Assembly (NCBI RefSeq): GCF_014203755.1
Contig: NZ_JACHJS010000001.1
Coordinates: 3,038,001 to 3,102,000 of the forward strand
DNA from: Saccharothrix violaceirubra
GTDB taxonomy: Bacteria; Actinomycetota; Actinomycetes; Mycobacteriales; Pseudonocardiaceae
DNA length: 64,000 bases
Reading direction: 5' to 3'
Part shown: piece after piece, positions 34,289 to 42,712 of the stretch
Position numbering within the stretch: position 1 is the first letter of the stretch
Layout of the letters: each line of letters starts with the position of its first letter
Notes under the pieces: model-generated
Databases searched by the model: none
Seen by the model: only the letters and a program-made list of their open reading frames with translations
Told to the model about the DNA's origin: nothing
Made by a program: the position numbers and the translations under genes

Positions 34289-34501
34289 ATGGCCGAGCGC
34301 CAGAACGGCACCGTGAAGTGGTTCAACGACGAGAAGGGGTACGGCTTCGTCACCCCGGAGTCGGGACCTGACCTGTTCGTGCACTTCCGCGCGATCGAGA
34401 CGAGCGGCTTCAAGTCCCTCCAGGAAGGCCAGCGGGTCAGCTTCGAGGCCGTCCAGGGCCAGAAGGGGCTCCAGGCCGACAAGGTCCGGGTCGAGGGGTA
34501 G
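34289..34501 (+). CDS. csp: CspA-type cold-shock protein
   Basis: 70 residues, single cold-shock OB-fold domain: [20 protein letters not shown] contains the RNP1 motif (KGYGFV), and DLFVHFRAI is RNP2 (usual form DVFVHYSAI; Leu and Phe variants here). It binds single-stranded RNA/DNA as an RNA chaperone. AGGGGA lies 7 bases before the ATG. Upstream DNA from 34172 is untranslated and may give the long leader typical of csp genes. Confidence 0.95.
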   Translation: MAERQNGTVKWFNDEKGYGFVTPESGPDLFVHFRAIETSGFKSLQEGQRVSFEAVQGQKGLQADKVRVEG

Positions 34502-34646
34502 TCGGCGGCCACCGGGCACCGCGTGTCGCCGGTGCCCGGTGCGGTCCACCCCCGGGACCGCGCGTCCGATGCGGCTGGGGCACCCTTGTACGCGGGCCTG
34601 GCGTTTCCGCGGCGGGCCGCACAGCCACCACCCGAGGACGCGACAC

Positions 34647-35495
34647 GTGACACTGCCCTACGGACCCGACGACGATTCGGCTGCCTACCACTACATCAAC
34701 GCCGCGTTGCGCGGTCGCGAGGCCGAGGCGTGGCGGCTGCTCGCCTCCGATGCCCACGTGGAGCAGACCGACCGGGTGATGCGGGCGATGCTCGACCGGA
34801 TCACGGTGGCGCGCAAGCACCGCACCGCCCAGCGCGCCAAGGCACGGGCCCAGGCGGCCTCCGGCGAGATCACGCAGGAGGAGTACCGGCGCGACGCGGC
34901 CGAGGACGCCGCCCGCGCCTCGAAGACCGCCCACTTCGAGACGCTGCTGCGCGAGCAGTACCGGTCGATCGGGCAGGCGGCACGTCGGCTGCGCGGCGAC
35001 GACGTCCGGGCCGAGTTGACGGACCTGGTCGTCGCCCTCGGGGCCGCGGTCGACGCGCACCGGGCCGCCGTCCTCGCCGGCGGGTACGAGCCCACCGCCG
35101 CGGACCGGTCGTTGTGGGAGCGGTTGGCCACGCTCGACGCGCCCGACGGCACCGGGCGCACGTCGGTCGAGGAGTTGGTCCAGCGCCACACGGAGCGGCA
35201 GGACGACTTCGGGCGCGTTCTGGCCGGGATCGTCCTGGACGTCGCCGGCGACGCCACGTCCGTGCCGCGCGCCGCGGTGGCGACCGCGTGGAAGCGGACC
35301 GTGGCGCCGACGTTGGCACCGGAGCAGAAGGCCGAGTTCGCGGCCAAGGGCAAGGGGTCGCTGGCGACCGAAAAGCTGCGCAAGGCGTTGGGGCACCTGG
35401 AACGCAAGGGCCTGGTGAAGCGCTCCGAGGCGGCGGACGGACAGCGGCTCGACCTGCTCGACCGGCGTGGGCTCGAGGACCTGGCCGACGGGTAG
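34647..35495 (+). CDS. Hypothetical helical protein with winged-helix-like end
   Basis: 282 residues, highly helical and charged, with Ala/Arg/Glu-rich coiled-coil-like segments (RKHRTAQRAKARAQAASGEI, EDAARASKTAHFETLLREQY). The C-terminal 60 residues (LATEKLRKALGHLERKGLVK, then RSEAADGQRLDLLDRRG) look like a winged helix, so a DNA-binding or adaptor role is possible. GTG at 34647 follows GAGGA; an in-frame frame extension upstream reaches into the csp terminator area and is not convincing. Not a family I recognise. It ends 5 bases from the convergent MpaB gene. Confidence 0.7.
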   Translation: MTLPYGPDDDSAAYHYINAALRGREAEAWRLLASDAHVEQTDRVMRAMLDRITVARKHRTAQRAKARAQAASGEITQEEYRRDAAEDAARASKTAHFETLLREQYRSIGQAARRLRGDDVRAELTDLVVALGAAVDAHRAAVLAGGYEPTAADRSLWERLATLDAPDGTGRTSVEELVQRHTERQDDFGRVLAGIVLDVAGDATSVPRAAVATAWKRTVAPTLAPEQKAEFAAKGKGSLATEKLRKALGHLERKGLVKRSEAADGQRLDLLDRRGLEDLADG

Positions 35496-35500
35496 TCGGG

Positions 35501-36865
35501 TCACCTGCGGCCGAACAGGGCGCGGGCCGCGTCGAGGTCGCGTCGGCCGGCCAGGAAGTCCTGGAGCGCCACCTCGAACTCGTCGACGTGCACCGTGCCG
35601 TCGCCGTCACGGTCGAGGTCGCGCAGGGCGGCGACGAGTTCGTGGCGGCGCGGACTGTCGTCGAGCAGCTTCGCGTACTCGTCGAGTCGGACCTCGCCGT
35701 CGCCGTCGCGGTCGATCAACCGGCGGATCGCGCCGGCCACCGCGCCGTAGCCCGTCCGGGGGTCCGGCGGGCCCGGGTAGCGGTCGTCGGCCAGAGCGGT
35801 GAGGTACGCGTCGAGCGTGACGGCGCCGTCGCGTGCCGTGCCGGTGGCCGTGCGGAGTTGGTCCCACCATGACTCGAACGCGGTGTGGACGGCGTCCTCG
35901 TCGTCCCCGTCCAGGTCGAGGTGGGTGCTGAGTTCGCGGGCCAGGGCGAGCAGATCGCTCCACCGCAGCACGCCGTCCCCGGTCTGGTCCAGCACGGTCG
36001 TGAAGAACGACTCCGGTGACGGCGTCCGGTCGGGCCGGCGTGGTGTGGCGGCGGCCCGGATCGACGTCGAGGCTCGCGGGAGGTAACGCCACGGCTCGGG
36101 CAGCAGTGCGGACGCCAGGCGCGCGGCCTGGTGCAGGCCCGCCACCAGCAGGTCCGCACCGGGCAGCACGGTCAGTCGCAGGCGTTCCCGGTACGCCTCG
36201 GGCAGCGTCGCGGCGGTGGCCTGGACGACGGCGGTCACCACGACGTGCCGTAGCGGGCTCCAGAGCGGCGCGGGGATCGGCAGGCCGGGCGGTGGCGGCA
36301 CGCGGTGGATGCTGCCGGAGAGCAGGTCGCGCACGGTCGCGTTGTCCTCCAGCACTTCGGCGACCGTGCGGGTGAAGTGCGCGGCGAACTCGGCCGCCGT
36401 GGCGGGCACGTCGGCCTCGGTCAGCCCGAAGACCTGCCCGAGCCGCCGCCACTCCGCGTAGAAGCGCTCGGTCTCGTCGGCGGGCAACGGGTCGCCGCCC
36501 AGCCGCCGCATGGTCAGCACGGCCTCGAACATGGTCAGGTGGACCCAGGCCCGCGCCGCCAGGTCGGCGGCGTCGAACGCCCGGCCGTGCTCGTCGGTGC
36601 CGCGCATCCGGCGGTGCAGGCGTTCCAGGCGGGCCAGTTCGCGCCGCTGCTCGGAAGCGCTTCCGTAGACGTAGGTCTGGAGGCTTTCCAACGTGCGGAA
36701 CAGCCGGCGCCACGGCCGGGCGTTGTAGACCGAGAACCGGCTCACCGCCGCGCCGACGGCCGGGTGGGCGGCCTGGAGCACCAACGTCCGGTGCGTCACC
36801 AGCAGTTGCCGCCACAGGCCGAGGTTCTCCCAGGTCGCGGAGCCGGGACCGGGTAGCGCCACCAT
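35501..36865 (-). CDS. MpaB-type oxygenase fused to four EF-hands
   Basis: 454 residues. Residues 1-265 belong to the MpaB/DUF2236 (latex-clearing-protein-like) family, haem-containing oxygenases: LVLQAAHPAVGAAVSRFSVY, RAWVHLTMFEAVLTMRRLGG with the helical His-rich core. After a Pro/Arg linker (271-284) comes a calerythrin-like domain of EF-hands: DQTGDGVLRWSD at 293-304, a degenerate loop around 341-354, DRDGDGEVRLDEY at 385-397, and DRDGDGTVHVDE at 418-429. The oxygenase is thus joined to a calcium sensor or buffer. ATG at 36865; RBS weak. Confidence 0.85.
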   Translation of the reverse strand: MVALPGPGSATWENLGLWRQLLVTHRTLVLQAAHPAVGAAVSRFSVYNARPWRRLFRTLESLQTYVYGSASEQRRELARLERLHRRMRGTDEHGRAFDAADLAARAWVHLTMFEAVLTMRRLGGDPLPADETERFYAEWRRLGQVFGLTEADVPATAAEFAAHFTRTVAEVLEDNATVRDLLSGSIHRVPPPPGLPIPAPLWSPLRHVVVTAVVQATAATLPEAYRERLRLTVLPGADLLVAGLHQAARLASALLPEPWRYLPRASTSIRAAATPRRPDRTPSPESFFTTVLDQTGDGVLRWSDLLALARELSTHLDLDGDDEDAVHTAFESWWDQLRTATGTARDGAVTLDAYLTALADDRYPGPPDPRTGYGAVAGAIRRLIDRDGDGEVRLDEYAKLLDDSPRRHELVAALRDLDRDGDGTVHVDEFEVALQDFLAGRRDLDAARALFGRR

Positions 36866-37063
36866 GCGGCCACCTCCGTGCGGGTCGGGAAACCGACGCT
36901 AGTGGCCGGGGAACACGCCTGGTGGGATTTTCACCTGATGTGGCCATGCGGGACGAGTCGGCACGGCACCGGTATGTCCACAGTGGACAGCGATGGTCGG
37001 GTCCGAGGTCGGCGGGCCGGTGTGGTGTGATCGTCGGGCGGTCCACTGTGGTCCGCTCGGGAG

Positions 37064-37555
37064 ATGCCGGGGGATCGGGTGGACGTCGCCGGACCTGTCC
37101 GACCGTGGTGCGCGGCCGTCCTGCCGGTCGTCCGGCGGGACGGCTACGCCTCCGCGCACCTCGACGAGCTGTTCGAGTCGTACGACGAGTCGTACTCCGT
37201 CGGTCTGGGGTTCCAGTGCCTCGACGAGTTGGTGCGGGCCTACCGGCCGTGGTGCGTCGAGGTGCGGGCGATGTACGTGGCCGTGACCGGGATGGGCGAG
37301 GTCCTCGACCTGGACGCGCCGGGTGCGGCGGGGATCGCGGCGGCGTGGGACGGGTTCACGCCGCCCGAGCCGTACCTCGTGCGCAGGGCACCCGACCTCG
37401 TGCCGTACGTGGTCGAGGAGTACCGCAGGCCTTACCCGGCGGGCACGTTCCCCGCACCCCACGGGGTCTACCACGGCTATTACCGCTGCCACCGGCAGGA
37501 TGACACCGTCGAGTTCACCTCCGGTGTGTACGTCGAGCACTACCCCTCGGGCTGA
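37064..37555 (+). CDS. Hypothetical protein, 163 residues
   Basis: Acidic and aromatic-rich, with ELFESYDESYSVGLGFQCLD and the Tyr/His-rich end HGVYHGYYRCHRQ. Looks like a compact soluble domain; I do not recognise the family. Starts possible at 37064 (ATG) or 37079 (GTG). The stop is 3 bases from the end of the convergent gene at 37559. Confidence 0.6.
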   Translation: MPGDRVDVAGPVRPWCAAVLPVVRRDGYASAHLDELFESYDESYSVGLGFQCLDELVRAYRPWCVEVRAMYVAVTGMGEVLDLDAPGAAGIAAAWDGFTPPEPYLVRRAPDLVPYVVEEYRRPYPAGTFPAPHGVYHGYYRCHRQDDTVEFTSGVYVEHYPSG

Positions 37556-37558
37556 CGG

Positions 37559-37867
37559 TCAGCGTGGCCCGTAGCTGTCGCGGACGGCGAAGGTCACCTC
37601 GCCGACCAGGGCCCGCGCCGCGCCCAGGGCGTCCTGCAACGGGTCGATGTCGCTGTCCGGCCCGCGTTGTCGGAGCGCGATCAGGGAGACCGCGCAGGAC
37701 AGGGCGCTGTCCACGGCGGCCAGGACGGGGTCGCCGGACGCGCGCAGCACGGCCCGGGCCCGGTCGACGGCGTCGACGGCCTGGTCGACCACGTGGTCCA
37801 CCCCGGCGGGCGGTCCGTCCGACCCGGCGTCGGGCACGCCCACGGCCGACGGCGAGGAACTTGTCAT
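37559..37867 (-). CDS. Small helical protein downstream of LysE
   Basis: 102 residues: a Gly/Pro/Ser-rich lead, then helices VDHVVDQAVDAVDRARAVLR and AALDSALSCAVSLIALRQRG-like segments, ending in a conserved-looking VTFAVRDSYGPR. Begins 2 bases after the LysE stop, so it belongs to the same operon. Unknown function. Confidence 0.6.
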   Translation of the reverse strand: MTSSSPSAVGVPDAGSDGPPAGVDHVVDQAVDAVDRARAVLRASGDPVLAAVDSALSCAVSLIALRQRGPDSDIDPLQDALGAARALVGEVTFAVRDSYGPR

Positions 37868-37869
37868 CG

Positions 37870-38493
37870 TCACACCCCCACCAGTGAGGTCACGCCGAGT
37901 CCGACCAGGACCAGTCCCAGGACGGAGTCCAGGGACCGCCGCACCCGCGGTCGGTTCAGGGTCGGGTGCAGGCTGCCGGCGGCGAACGCGAACCCCAGCA
38001 GCCACAGGGCGCTCACCGCCACGTAGATCGAGAACAGCACCACCTGGTCGCGCAGGCCCGGTGCCGTCGCGCTCGGCAGGAATTCGGGCAGGATCGACAG
38101 GTAGAACAAACCGATTTTCGGGTTCAGGAGATTCGTCAGCAATCCCCGTCGGAAGAATCCCCGGTGTCGGTGGCCGCCGTGCGGCCCGCTCGTGGCGACC
38201 GCGGTCGACAAAGCCGAGCGCAACGCCTTGACCCCGAGCCAGATCAGGTAGGACGCCCCGGCGACGGTGATGACCCGATAGGCCGTGCTGCTGCCGGCCA
38301 CCACCGCGGACAGACCCAGGACCGAGGCGATGCCCCACAGGACGATGCCGAGCAGGATTCCGCACGCGGTGCGCATCGCCGCAGGTCGGCCGGCGGCGGC
38401 ACTGGTCTGCAACAGCAGCGCCTGGTCGGGGCCGGGCACGACGACGATGAGCGCGGCGGCGGCCGTGAACGCGAGAAGGGTGAGCGTGGTCAA
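37870..38493 (-). CDS. LysE/RhtB family amino acid exporter
   Basis: 207 residues with six membrane helices. The family signature VVVPGPDQALLLQTSAAAGR follows the first helix, and NLLNPKIGLFYLSILPEFLP is the other conserved LysE segment. These proteins export amino acids and analogues with protons. The start is TTG at 38493, six bases after GGGGGAA, with a leader (GAATTCGATTG) identical over 11 bases to that of the ligase gene at 53239. It lies 81 bases after the SbnA-like gene and probably exports the amino acid made by this operon. Confidence 0.87.
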   Translation of the reverse strand: MTTLTLLAFTAAAALIVVVPGPDQALLLQTSAAAGRPAAMRTACGILLGIVLWGIASVLGLSAVVAGSSTAYRVITVAGASYLIWLGVKALRSALSTAVATSGPHGGHRHRGFFRRGLLTNLLNPKIGLFYLSILPEFLPSATAPGLRDQVVLFSIYVAVSALWLLGFAFAAGSLHPTLNRPRVRRSLDSVLGLVLVGLGVTSLVGV

Positions 38494-38574
38494 TCGAATT
38501 CCCCCATAGTGCTTCGCGCGCGACCCGGTCGGAAATGTTTTCCGGGAAGCGGCACCCCAGTGTAGACCCCGATA

Positions 38575-39579
38575 TCAGACGGGTGAACCTTCCACCACCC
38601 GCGTCGTCCGCACCTCGGGGAACTCCAGGCTTGTTTTCCAGGCCAGGTTCTTCGCCCGGCGCCAGGCCGGGGAATAGATCGTGTCCTCGTACCGGTCGCC
38701 GCCGTCGGCGCACACGACGACCACGTGCTCGGCGCCGTGACCCTCGCGGATCCACCGCACGGCACCGGCGACGACCGCACCGGAACTGCCGCCGACCCGG
38801 ACGCCCAGTTCGCTCGCGATCCAGTCGCACGCGGCCACCGCCTCCGCGGCGGTCACCCGGACGGTCGGCACGTCGTGGTCGGCGACGAACGTCGAGGTCC
38901 GGCTCGCGCCGATCCCGTTGAGGTCCCGCGCCGCCGGCCGGCCGCCGAGCGCCACCGACCCCACCTCGTCGACCGCGACGCAACGCCACGGCGCCCGGTT
39001 CTCCTCGACGTAGTCGGTGAACCCGCGGAACGTCCCGCCTGTGGACACGCCCAGGAAGACGTCGAGTCCGCCGTCCGGGACGGCGTGCGAGATCTCCGGC
39101 GCGGTGCCTTGCGCGTGCGCCCGGGGATTGGCCGGGTTCTCGTACTGGTTCGGCCAGATCAGCGAGTCCTCGACGGCGGCCCGGCCGCGGATGTAGTCGA
39201 GCCGGGACAACAGGTAGCCGCCGGTCTCGTCGGGCGTCGTGACCTCCACGACCTTCGCGCCCGCGCTGCGCATCTGCCGCACGAGTTTGTGCGACGTGCG
39301 CGGGTCCACGACCGCGGTGAACCCGATGTCGCAGATCTGGGCGTACCGCGCCAACGCGATCCCGAGGTTGCCGGACGTCGATTCGATGATCTCCGCGCGC
39401 GGACCGCCCGCGCGGAGGATGGACCCGATGAGGGAGAACGCCACCCGGTCCTTGATCGACCCGAACGGGTTCTCCTGCTCCAGTTTCAGCCAGAGGTTCG
39501 TCGTCCGGCCGCGATACCTGACCTCCGCGTTCAACATCGGCGTTCGACCCGGTACGGGGCCGCGCAGTCCGACGGTCAT
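38575..39579 (-). CDS. SbnA-type PLP-dependent synthase
   Basis: 334 residues, fold type II PLP enzyme of the cysteine synthase group. PLP Lys43 in NPFGSIKDRVAF; the phosphate/substrate loop is ESTSGNLGIALA (66-77), as in SbnA, rather than the TSGNTG of cysteine synthases. Later GIGASR and ADGGDRYEDTIYS also match SbnA, which joins O-phosphoserine and glutamate on the way to 2,3-diaminopropionate. The usual partner dehydrogenase SbnB is absent, so the product may stop at the adduct, or another nucleophile may be used. GGAGGAG precedes the ATG. Co-directional with the diiron oxidase and CDGSH genes. Confidence 0.87.
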   Translation of the reverse strand: MTVGLRGPVPGRTPMLNAEVRYRGRTTNLWLKLEQENPFGSIKDRVAFSLIGSILRAGGPRAEIIESTSGNLGIALARYAQICDIGFTAVVDPRTSHKLVRQMRSAGAKVVEVTTPDETGGYLLSRLDYIRGRAAVEDSLIWPNQYENPANPRAHAQGTAPEISHAVPDGGLDVFLGVSTGGTFRGFTDYVEENRAPWRCVAVDEVGSVALGGRPAARDLNGIGASRTSTFVADHDVPTVRVTAAEAVAACDWIASELGVRVGGSSGAVVAGAVRWIREGHGAEHVVVVCADGGDRYEDTIYSPAWRRAKNLAWKTSLEFPEVRTTRVVEGSPV

Positions 39580-39672
39580 CGACTTCTCCTCCCCCTGGTC
39601 CGGCCCGCGATCGGCGGACCGGACGCGAGTCCGACTCGGCGGGTTTTCCGGGTCGCGGATGCCCCACCGCCG

Positions 39673-39912
39673 TCAGGCACTCGGCTGCTGTCCCTCGACG
39701 GTGTTCTTCGCCCAGACGTGGCTGCCGTCGCAGAACGGCTTGAGCAGCGAGCGCCCGCACCGGCACAGCGCGATGGTCCGGCGCTGCGGGTCGATCGGCT
39801 CGCCGGTCTGGGCGCACAGGTCGTAGTCGCCGCGGATGATGATCGGCCCGTCCTGGACCACGACGACCGTCGCCGGCGCCGGTCGCCGCCGGTCCGGGTC
39901 GCGGTCGGCCAT
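39673..39912 (-). CDS. CDGSH iron-sulfur protein
   Basis: 79 residues with the full motif CRCGRSLLKPFCDGSH: Cys50, Cys52, Cys61 and His65 bind a [2Fe-2S] cluster as in mitoNEET. No membrane anchor. A second Cys (DLCAQTG) lies ahead of the motif. The ATG overlaps the stop of the diiron oxidase gene by one base (TGATG), so the two are coupled. The likely role is electron delivery to, or assembly of, the oxidase's metal centre. Confidence 0.92.
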   Translation of the reverse strand: MADRDPDRRRPAPATVVVVQDGPIIIRGDYDLCAQTGEPIDPQRRTIALCRCGRSLLKPFCDGSHVWAKNTVEGQQPSA

Positions 39913-40925
39913 CAGGACACCGCCGCGGGCGTCGTGGTGCGGAGTGAGGACTCGCCGCGTTCCCACGACGACAGGATGTTCTCGTTGGCCAGTCCGCCCA
40001 GCTCCGTCGTCGCGAGCGCGCCGAAGACGACGTCGGACAGCTCGCTCGGGTTCTCCCGCACGAACCTGCCGCACATGTCGTGGGCGGCGAGCTGTTCGTG
40101 GACGGCGTCCGCGACGATGTGCTCCTGGAAGAACAGCCAGGAGCTGTCCGAGCCGTTCAGGCGCTGGAGGCCGTTGCGGAAGTTCCGGTTCACGTGGTGC
40201 GAGCCGATCTCCGTGATCGCGAGGTTGCCGAGCAGTGCGCCCCGCCGCCGTCCGTAGGTCCCGAAATAGGAAATCAGGTTCACGGTCGCCAGCGAGTACG
40301 CGGGGACGTCCGCGAAGTACGCGCCGAATTCGGTGCGCAGGCCGAGTTCGTCCAGGGTCAACTCGAAGAGCTGGGAGTGCAGGCGTCCCGGAATGCCGCC
40401 GCCGTATTCGTCGGACTGGATTTCGACCAGTGCGGGTTTCCCGCCGCCGCGCACCCGGGGAATGGCCAGGCTGTGGTGGTCGGCCTCCATGAGGCTGTAG
40501 ACCGAACGGTGCATGAGGAACTCTTCGAACTGCCGTATGGTGGCGTCCCGCTTGATGTAGCGGGAGAGCGACCGCCCGGCGCGCGGTTTGCCGAGTTCCA
40601 TGAGGAAACCGGGGAGTTCCTCGACCTCCAGGTCGGGGAGCGGGCCGACGGCTTCGTCGAGTACGCGCTGGAAGCGCGCTTCGAGGCGTTGTCGCAGTCC
40701 GATGAGGGGAGCGTGCCACTCCCAGTGCTGCGCGGCCTCGTCGAAGAGGTAGTACTGGAGGCCGTAGCACACGAATAAGGAGTGCTGGAGATCCTCTTCG
40801 GCGATGGAATCCGCCTCGGTCGCCAGGACCTCTTTCAGGATCGATTCGTCACCGGGCTCGGGCGGGCGGCGCAGGAGGTCGACGAGGATCTCGCCCACCG
40901 GGCCGCGGTGGTCGGGTAACTGCAC
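39912..40925 (-). CDS. Haem-oxygenase-like diiron oxidase
   Basis: 337 residues, all-helical, of the iron-containing redox enzyme family (PF14518-like). Likely iron ligands are in VEIQSDEYGGG (Glu168, Asp172, Glu173), TEIGSHH (Glu239) and EHIVADAVHEQ (His269, Asp273, His276). Related HDOs include UndA, BesC, SznF and CADD, which perform O2-dependent C-C cleavage, desaturation or N-oxygenation on small amine or acid substrates. Start GTG 40925 after GGGGAG. It heads the operon with CDGSH, SbnA-like and LysE genes. Substrate unknown; the SbnA product is the obvious candidate. Confidence 0.83.
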   Translation of the reverse strand: MQLPDHRGPVGEILVDLLRRPPEPGDESILKEVLATEADSIAEEDLQHSLFVCYGLQYYLFDEAAQHWEWHAPLIGLRQRLEARFQRVLDEAVGPLPDLEVEELPGFLMELGKPRAGRSLSRYIKRDATIRQFEEFLMHRSVYSLMEADHHSLAIPRVRGGGKPALVEIQSDEYGGGIPGRLHSQLFELTLDELGLRTEFGAYFADVPAYSLATVNLISYFGTYGRRRGALLGNLAITEIGSHHVNRNFRNGLQRLNGSDSSWLFFQEHIVADAVHEQLAAHDMCGRFVRENPSELSDVVFGALATTELGGLANENILSSWERGESSLRTTTPAAVS

Positions 40926-41140
40926 TGTGACTCCCCAATTCGAAGAACCGGTTCGCGGTTCGCGATCGTGGTCGGGTAAGAACGCTACCCATCGGGGTCG
41001 GATATTTCCTATAGCCCATCAGGGGGCGTCGGTCGAATGCTCTGCGTCACTTCTCCACATTCGGTAGGGGTGCGCCACGCACGGTCAGAACGGCGTGAAT
41101 CGGTACGGTTGCCACGGGTGCGACAAGACTTTCGAGGGTT

Positions 41141-42712
41141 TCAGCGCAGGGGTCCGGTGAGGTAGGACACCCGGCTCAGGAATTCGCCCCGGTCGAGCGC
41201 CGCGGCGACCCGTTCGACGTCGTCGCCCAGCGACCGGTCGTGCTCGACGGCGGGCGACAGCGAGCGGATCAGGTCGTGGGTCGCCCGGCCCGCCGGACCC
41301 AGCCGCCCGTGCCGGCCGGCCAGGTCCACCGCCTGTGCCGCCGCGAGCGCCTCGACGGCCAGGATGCGGTTGTTGTTGCCCAGCACGCGGCGGGCGTTGC
41401 GCACGGAGATCAACCCCATGCTCACCACGTCCTGGTTGTCGCCGTTGGCGGGGATGCTCTGGGTGCTCGCCGGGCCGATGGTCCGGTTCTCGGCCACCAG
41501 CGCCGTGGCCGGGTACTGGGCACCGGCGAATCCACTGTGGAGTCCGGGCTGTCCGGCGACGAGGAACTCGGGCAGGCCGTCGCTGAGGTGCCGGTTGAGC
41601 AGCCGGTTCGTCCGGCGCTCGGACAGCACGCCGAGCTGGGTGAGCGCGATGGTCGTGTAGTCCAGGGCGAAGGCGACCGGCTGGCCGTGGAAGTTGGCGC
41701 CGTGGAAGACCTCCTCGTCCGCGAAGAACAGCGGGTTGTCGTTGGCCGAGTTCAACTCGGTGGCCAGGGTGCGCTCCGCGTACGCGAGGGTGTCCCGGAC
41801 CGCGCCCAGCACCTGGGGGATCGCGCGCAGGGAGTACGCCTTCTGCAGGTAGACCGGGGTCCCGCCGCGCTGCCGGTGGGCGGCCGTCCGCAGGTCCGCG
41901 TGGGAGACCAACGCCGCGCTGCCCTCGGTGAGGGCACGGATGTTGACCGCCGAGTCGATCTGCCCGGCGTGCGGCTTGGCCAGTTCGTGGCCCTGCGCGA
42001 CGAACGGACCGGCCGACGCCGCCAGGGCCTCCAGCACCAGCGCGGCGACGATCTCCGCCTGTCGCACCTGGTCCAGCGCGCGGCACACGACCAGGGAGCC
42101 GACGCCGGTCATCGCCGACGTGCCGTTGATCAGGGCCAGACCTTCCTTGTACCGCAGGCGTAACGGCTCGATGCCGTGCTCCCGCAGGACTTCCGCGGTG
42201 GCCACGCGCCGGCCGTCGCGCAGCACGTACCCCTCGCCGATCACCGTGCACGCGAGGTGCGACAACGGCGTGAGGTCGCCGCTGGCGCCCAGCGATCCGA
42301 TCTCCGGGATCGCCGGGGTGATCCCCTCGTCGAGGTAGCGCGCCAGCCGCAGCACGAGTTCCGGGCGCACCGCCGAGTAGCCCCGGGCCAGCGCGTTGAG
42401 CCGGGCGCCCAGGATCGCCCGGGACTCGGCGCGGTCGAACAGCGGTCCGACCCCGGTGCTGTGGCTGCGGATCAGGTTGGTCTGCAGTTCCGTCTCGTGC
42501 GCGGCGTCCACCGCGTGGTAGACCATCTCGCCGTAGCCGGTGGTGACGCCGTAGACGGGCACGTCGTCCTGCGCGAGCTTCTCGAGCTGGACCCGGCTCG
42601 CGGCGACGCGCGTGAGCGCGTCCGGGTCGACCTCGCAGCGCGCGTCGTCCTCGGCGATCGCGCGCAGGTCGGCCGGCCGCAGGGTGCGGCCGTCGATGCG
42701 GACGGTGGTCAC
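41141..42712 (-). CDS. MIO-type tyrosine 2,3-aminomutase (SgcC4-like)
   Basis: 523 residues of the aromatic amino acid ammonia-lyase/aminomutase family. The MIO cofactor forms from Ala143-Ser144-Gly145 in GSLGASGDLTPLSH. YGVTTGYGEMVY (Tyr54, Glu62) and RSHSTG (His84) correspond, with a constant offset of 9, to Tyr63, Glu71 and His93 of the C-1027 enzyme SgcC4 as I remember it. FHGANFHGQPVAFALDY and SIPANGDNQDVVSMG are also close. Lyases usually have TGFG in place of TGYGE. Expected reaction: L-tyrosine to beta-tyrosine; beta-phenylalanine formation or lyase activity remain possible. GTG overlaps the MFS stop by 4 bases. Confidence 0.88.
   Translation of the reverse strand: MTTVRIDGRTLRPADLRAIAEDDARCEVDPDALTRVAASRVQLEKLAQDDVPVYGVTTGYGEMVYHAVDAAHETELQTNLIRSHSTGVGPLFDRAESRAILGARLNALARGYSAVRPELVLRLARYLDEGITPAIPEIGSLGASGDLTPLSHLACTVIGEGYVLRDGRRVATAEVLREHGIEPLRLRYKEGLALINGTSAMTGVGSLVVCRALDQVRQAEIVAALVLEALAASAGPFVAQGHELAKPHAGQIDSAVNIRALTEGSAALVSHADLRTAAHRQRGGTPVYLQKAYSLRAIPQVLGAVRDTLAYAERTLATELNSANDNPLFFADEEVFHGANFHGQPVAFALDYTTIALTQLGVLSERRTNRLLNRHLSDGLPEFLVAGQPGLHSGFAGAQYPATALVAENRTIGPASTQSIPANGDNQDVVSMGLISVRNARRVLGNNNRILAVEALAAAQAVDLAGRHGRLGPAGRATHDLIRSLSPAVEHDRSLGDDVERVAAALDRGEFLSRVSYLTGPLR

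Noticed and set aside
41141..42712. Histidine or phenylalanine ammonia-lyase
   Set aside because: TGYGE, the Tyr/Glu/His set and the long segments around FHGANFHGQP agree with SgcC4-type aminomutases better than with lyases, although residual lyase activity cannot be excluded.
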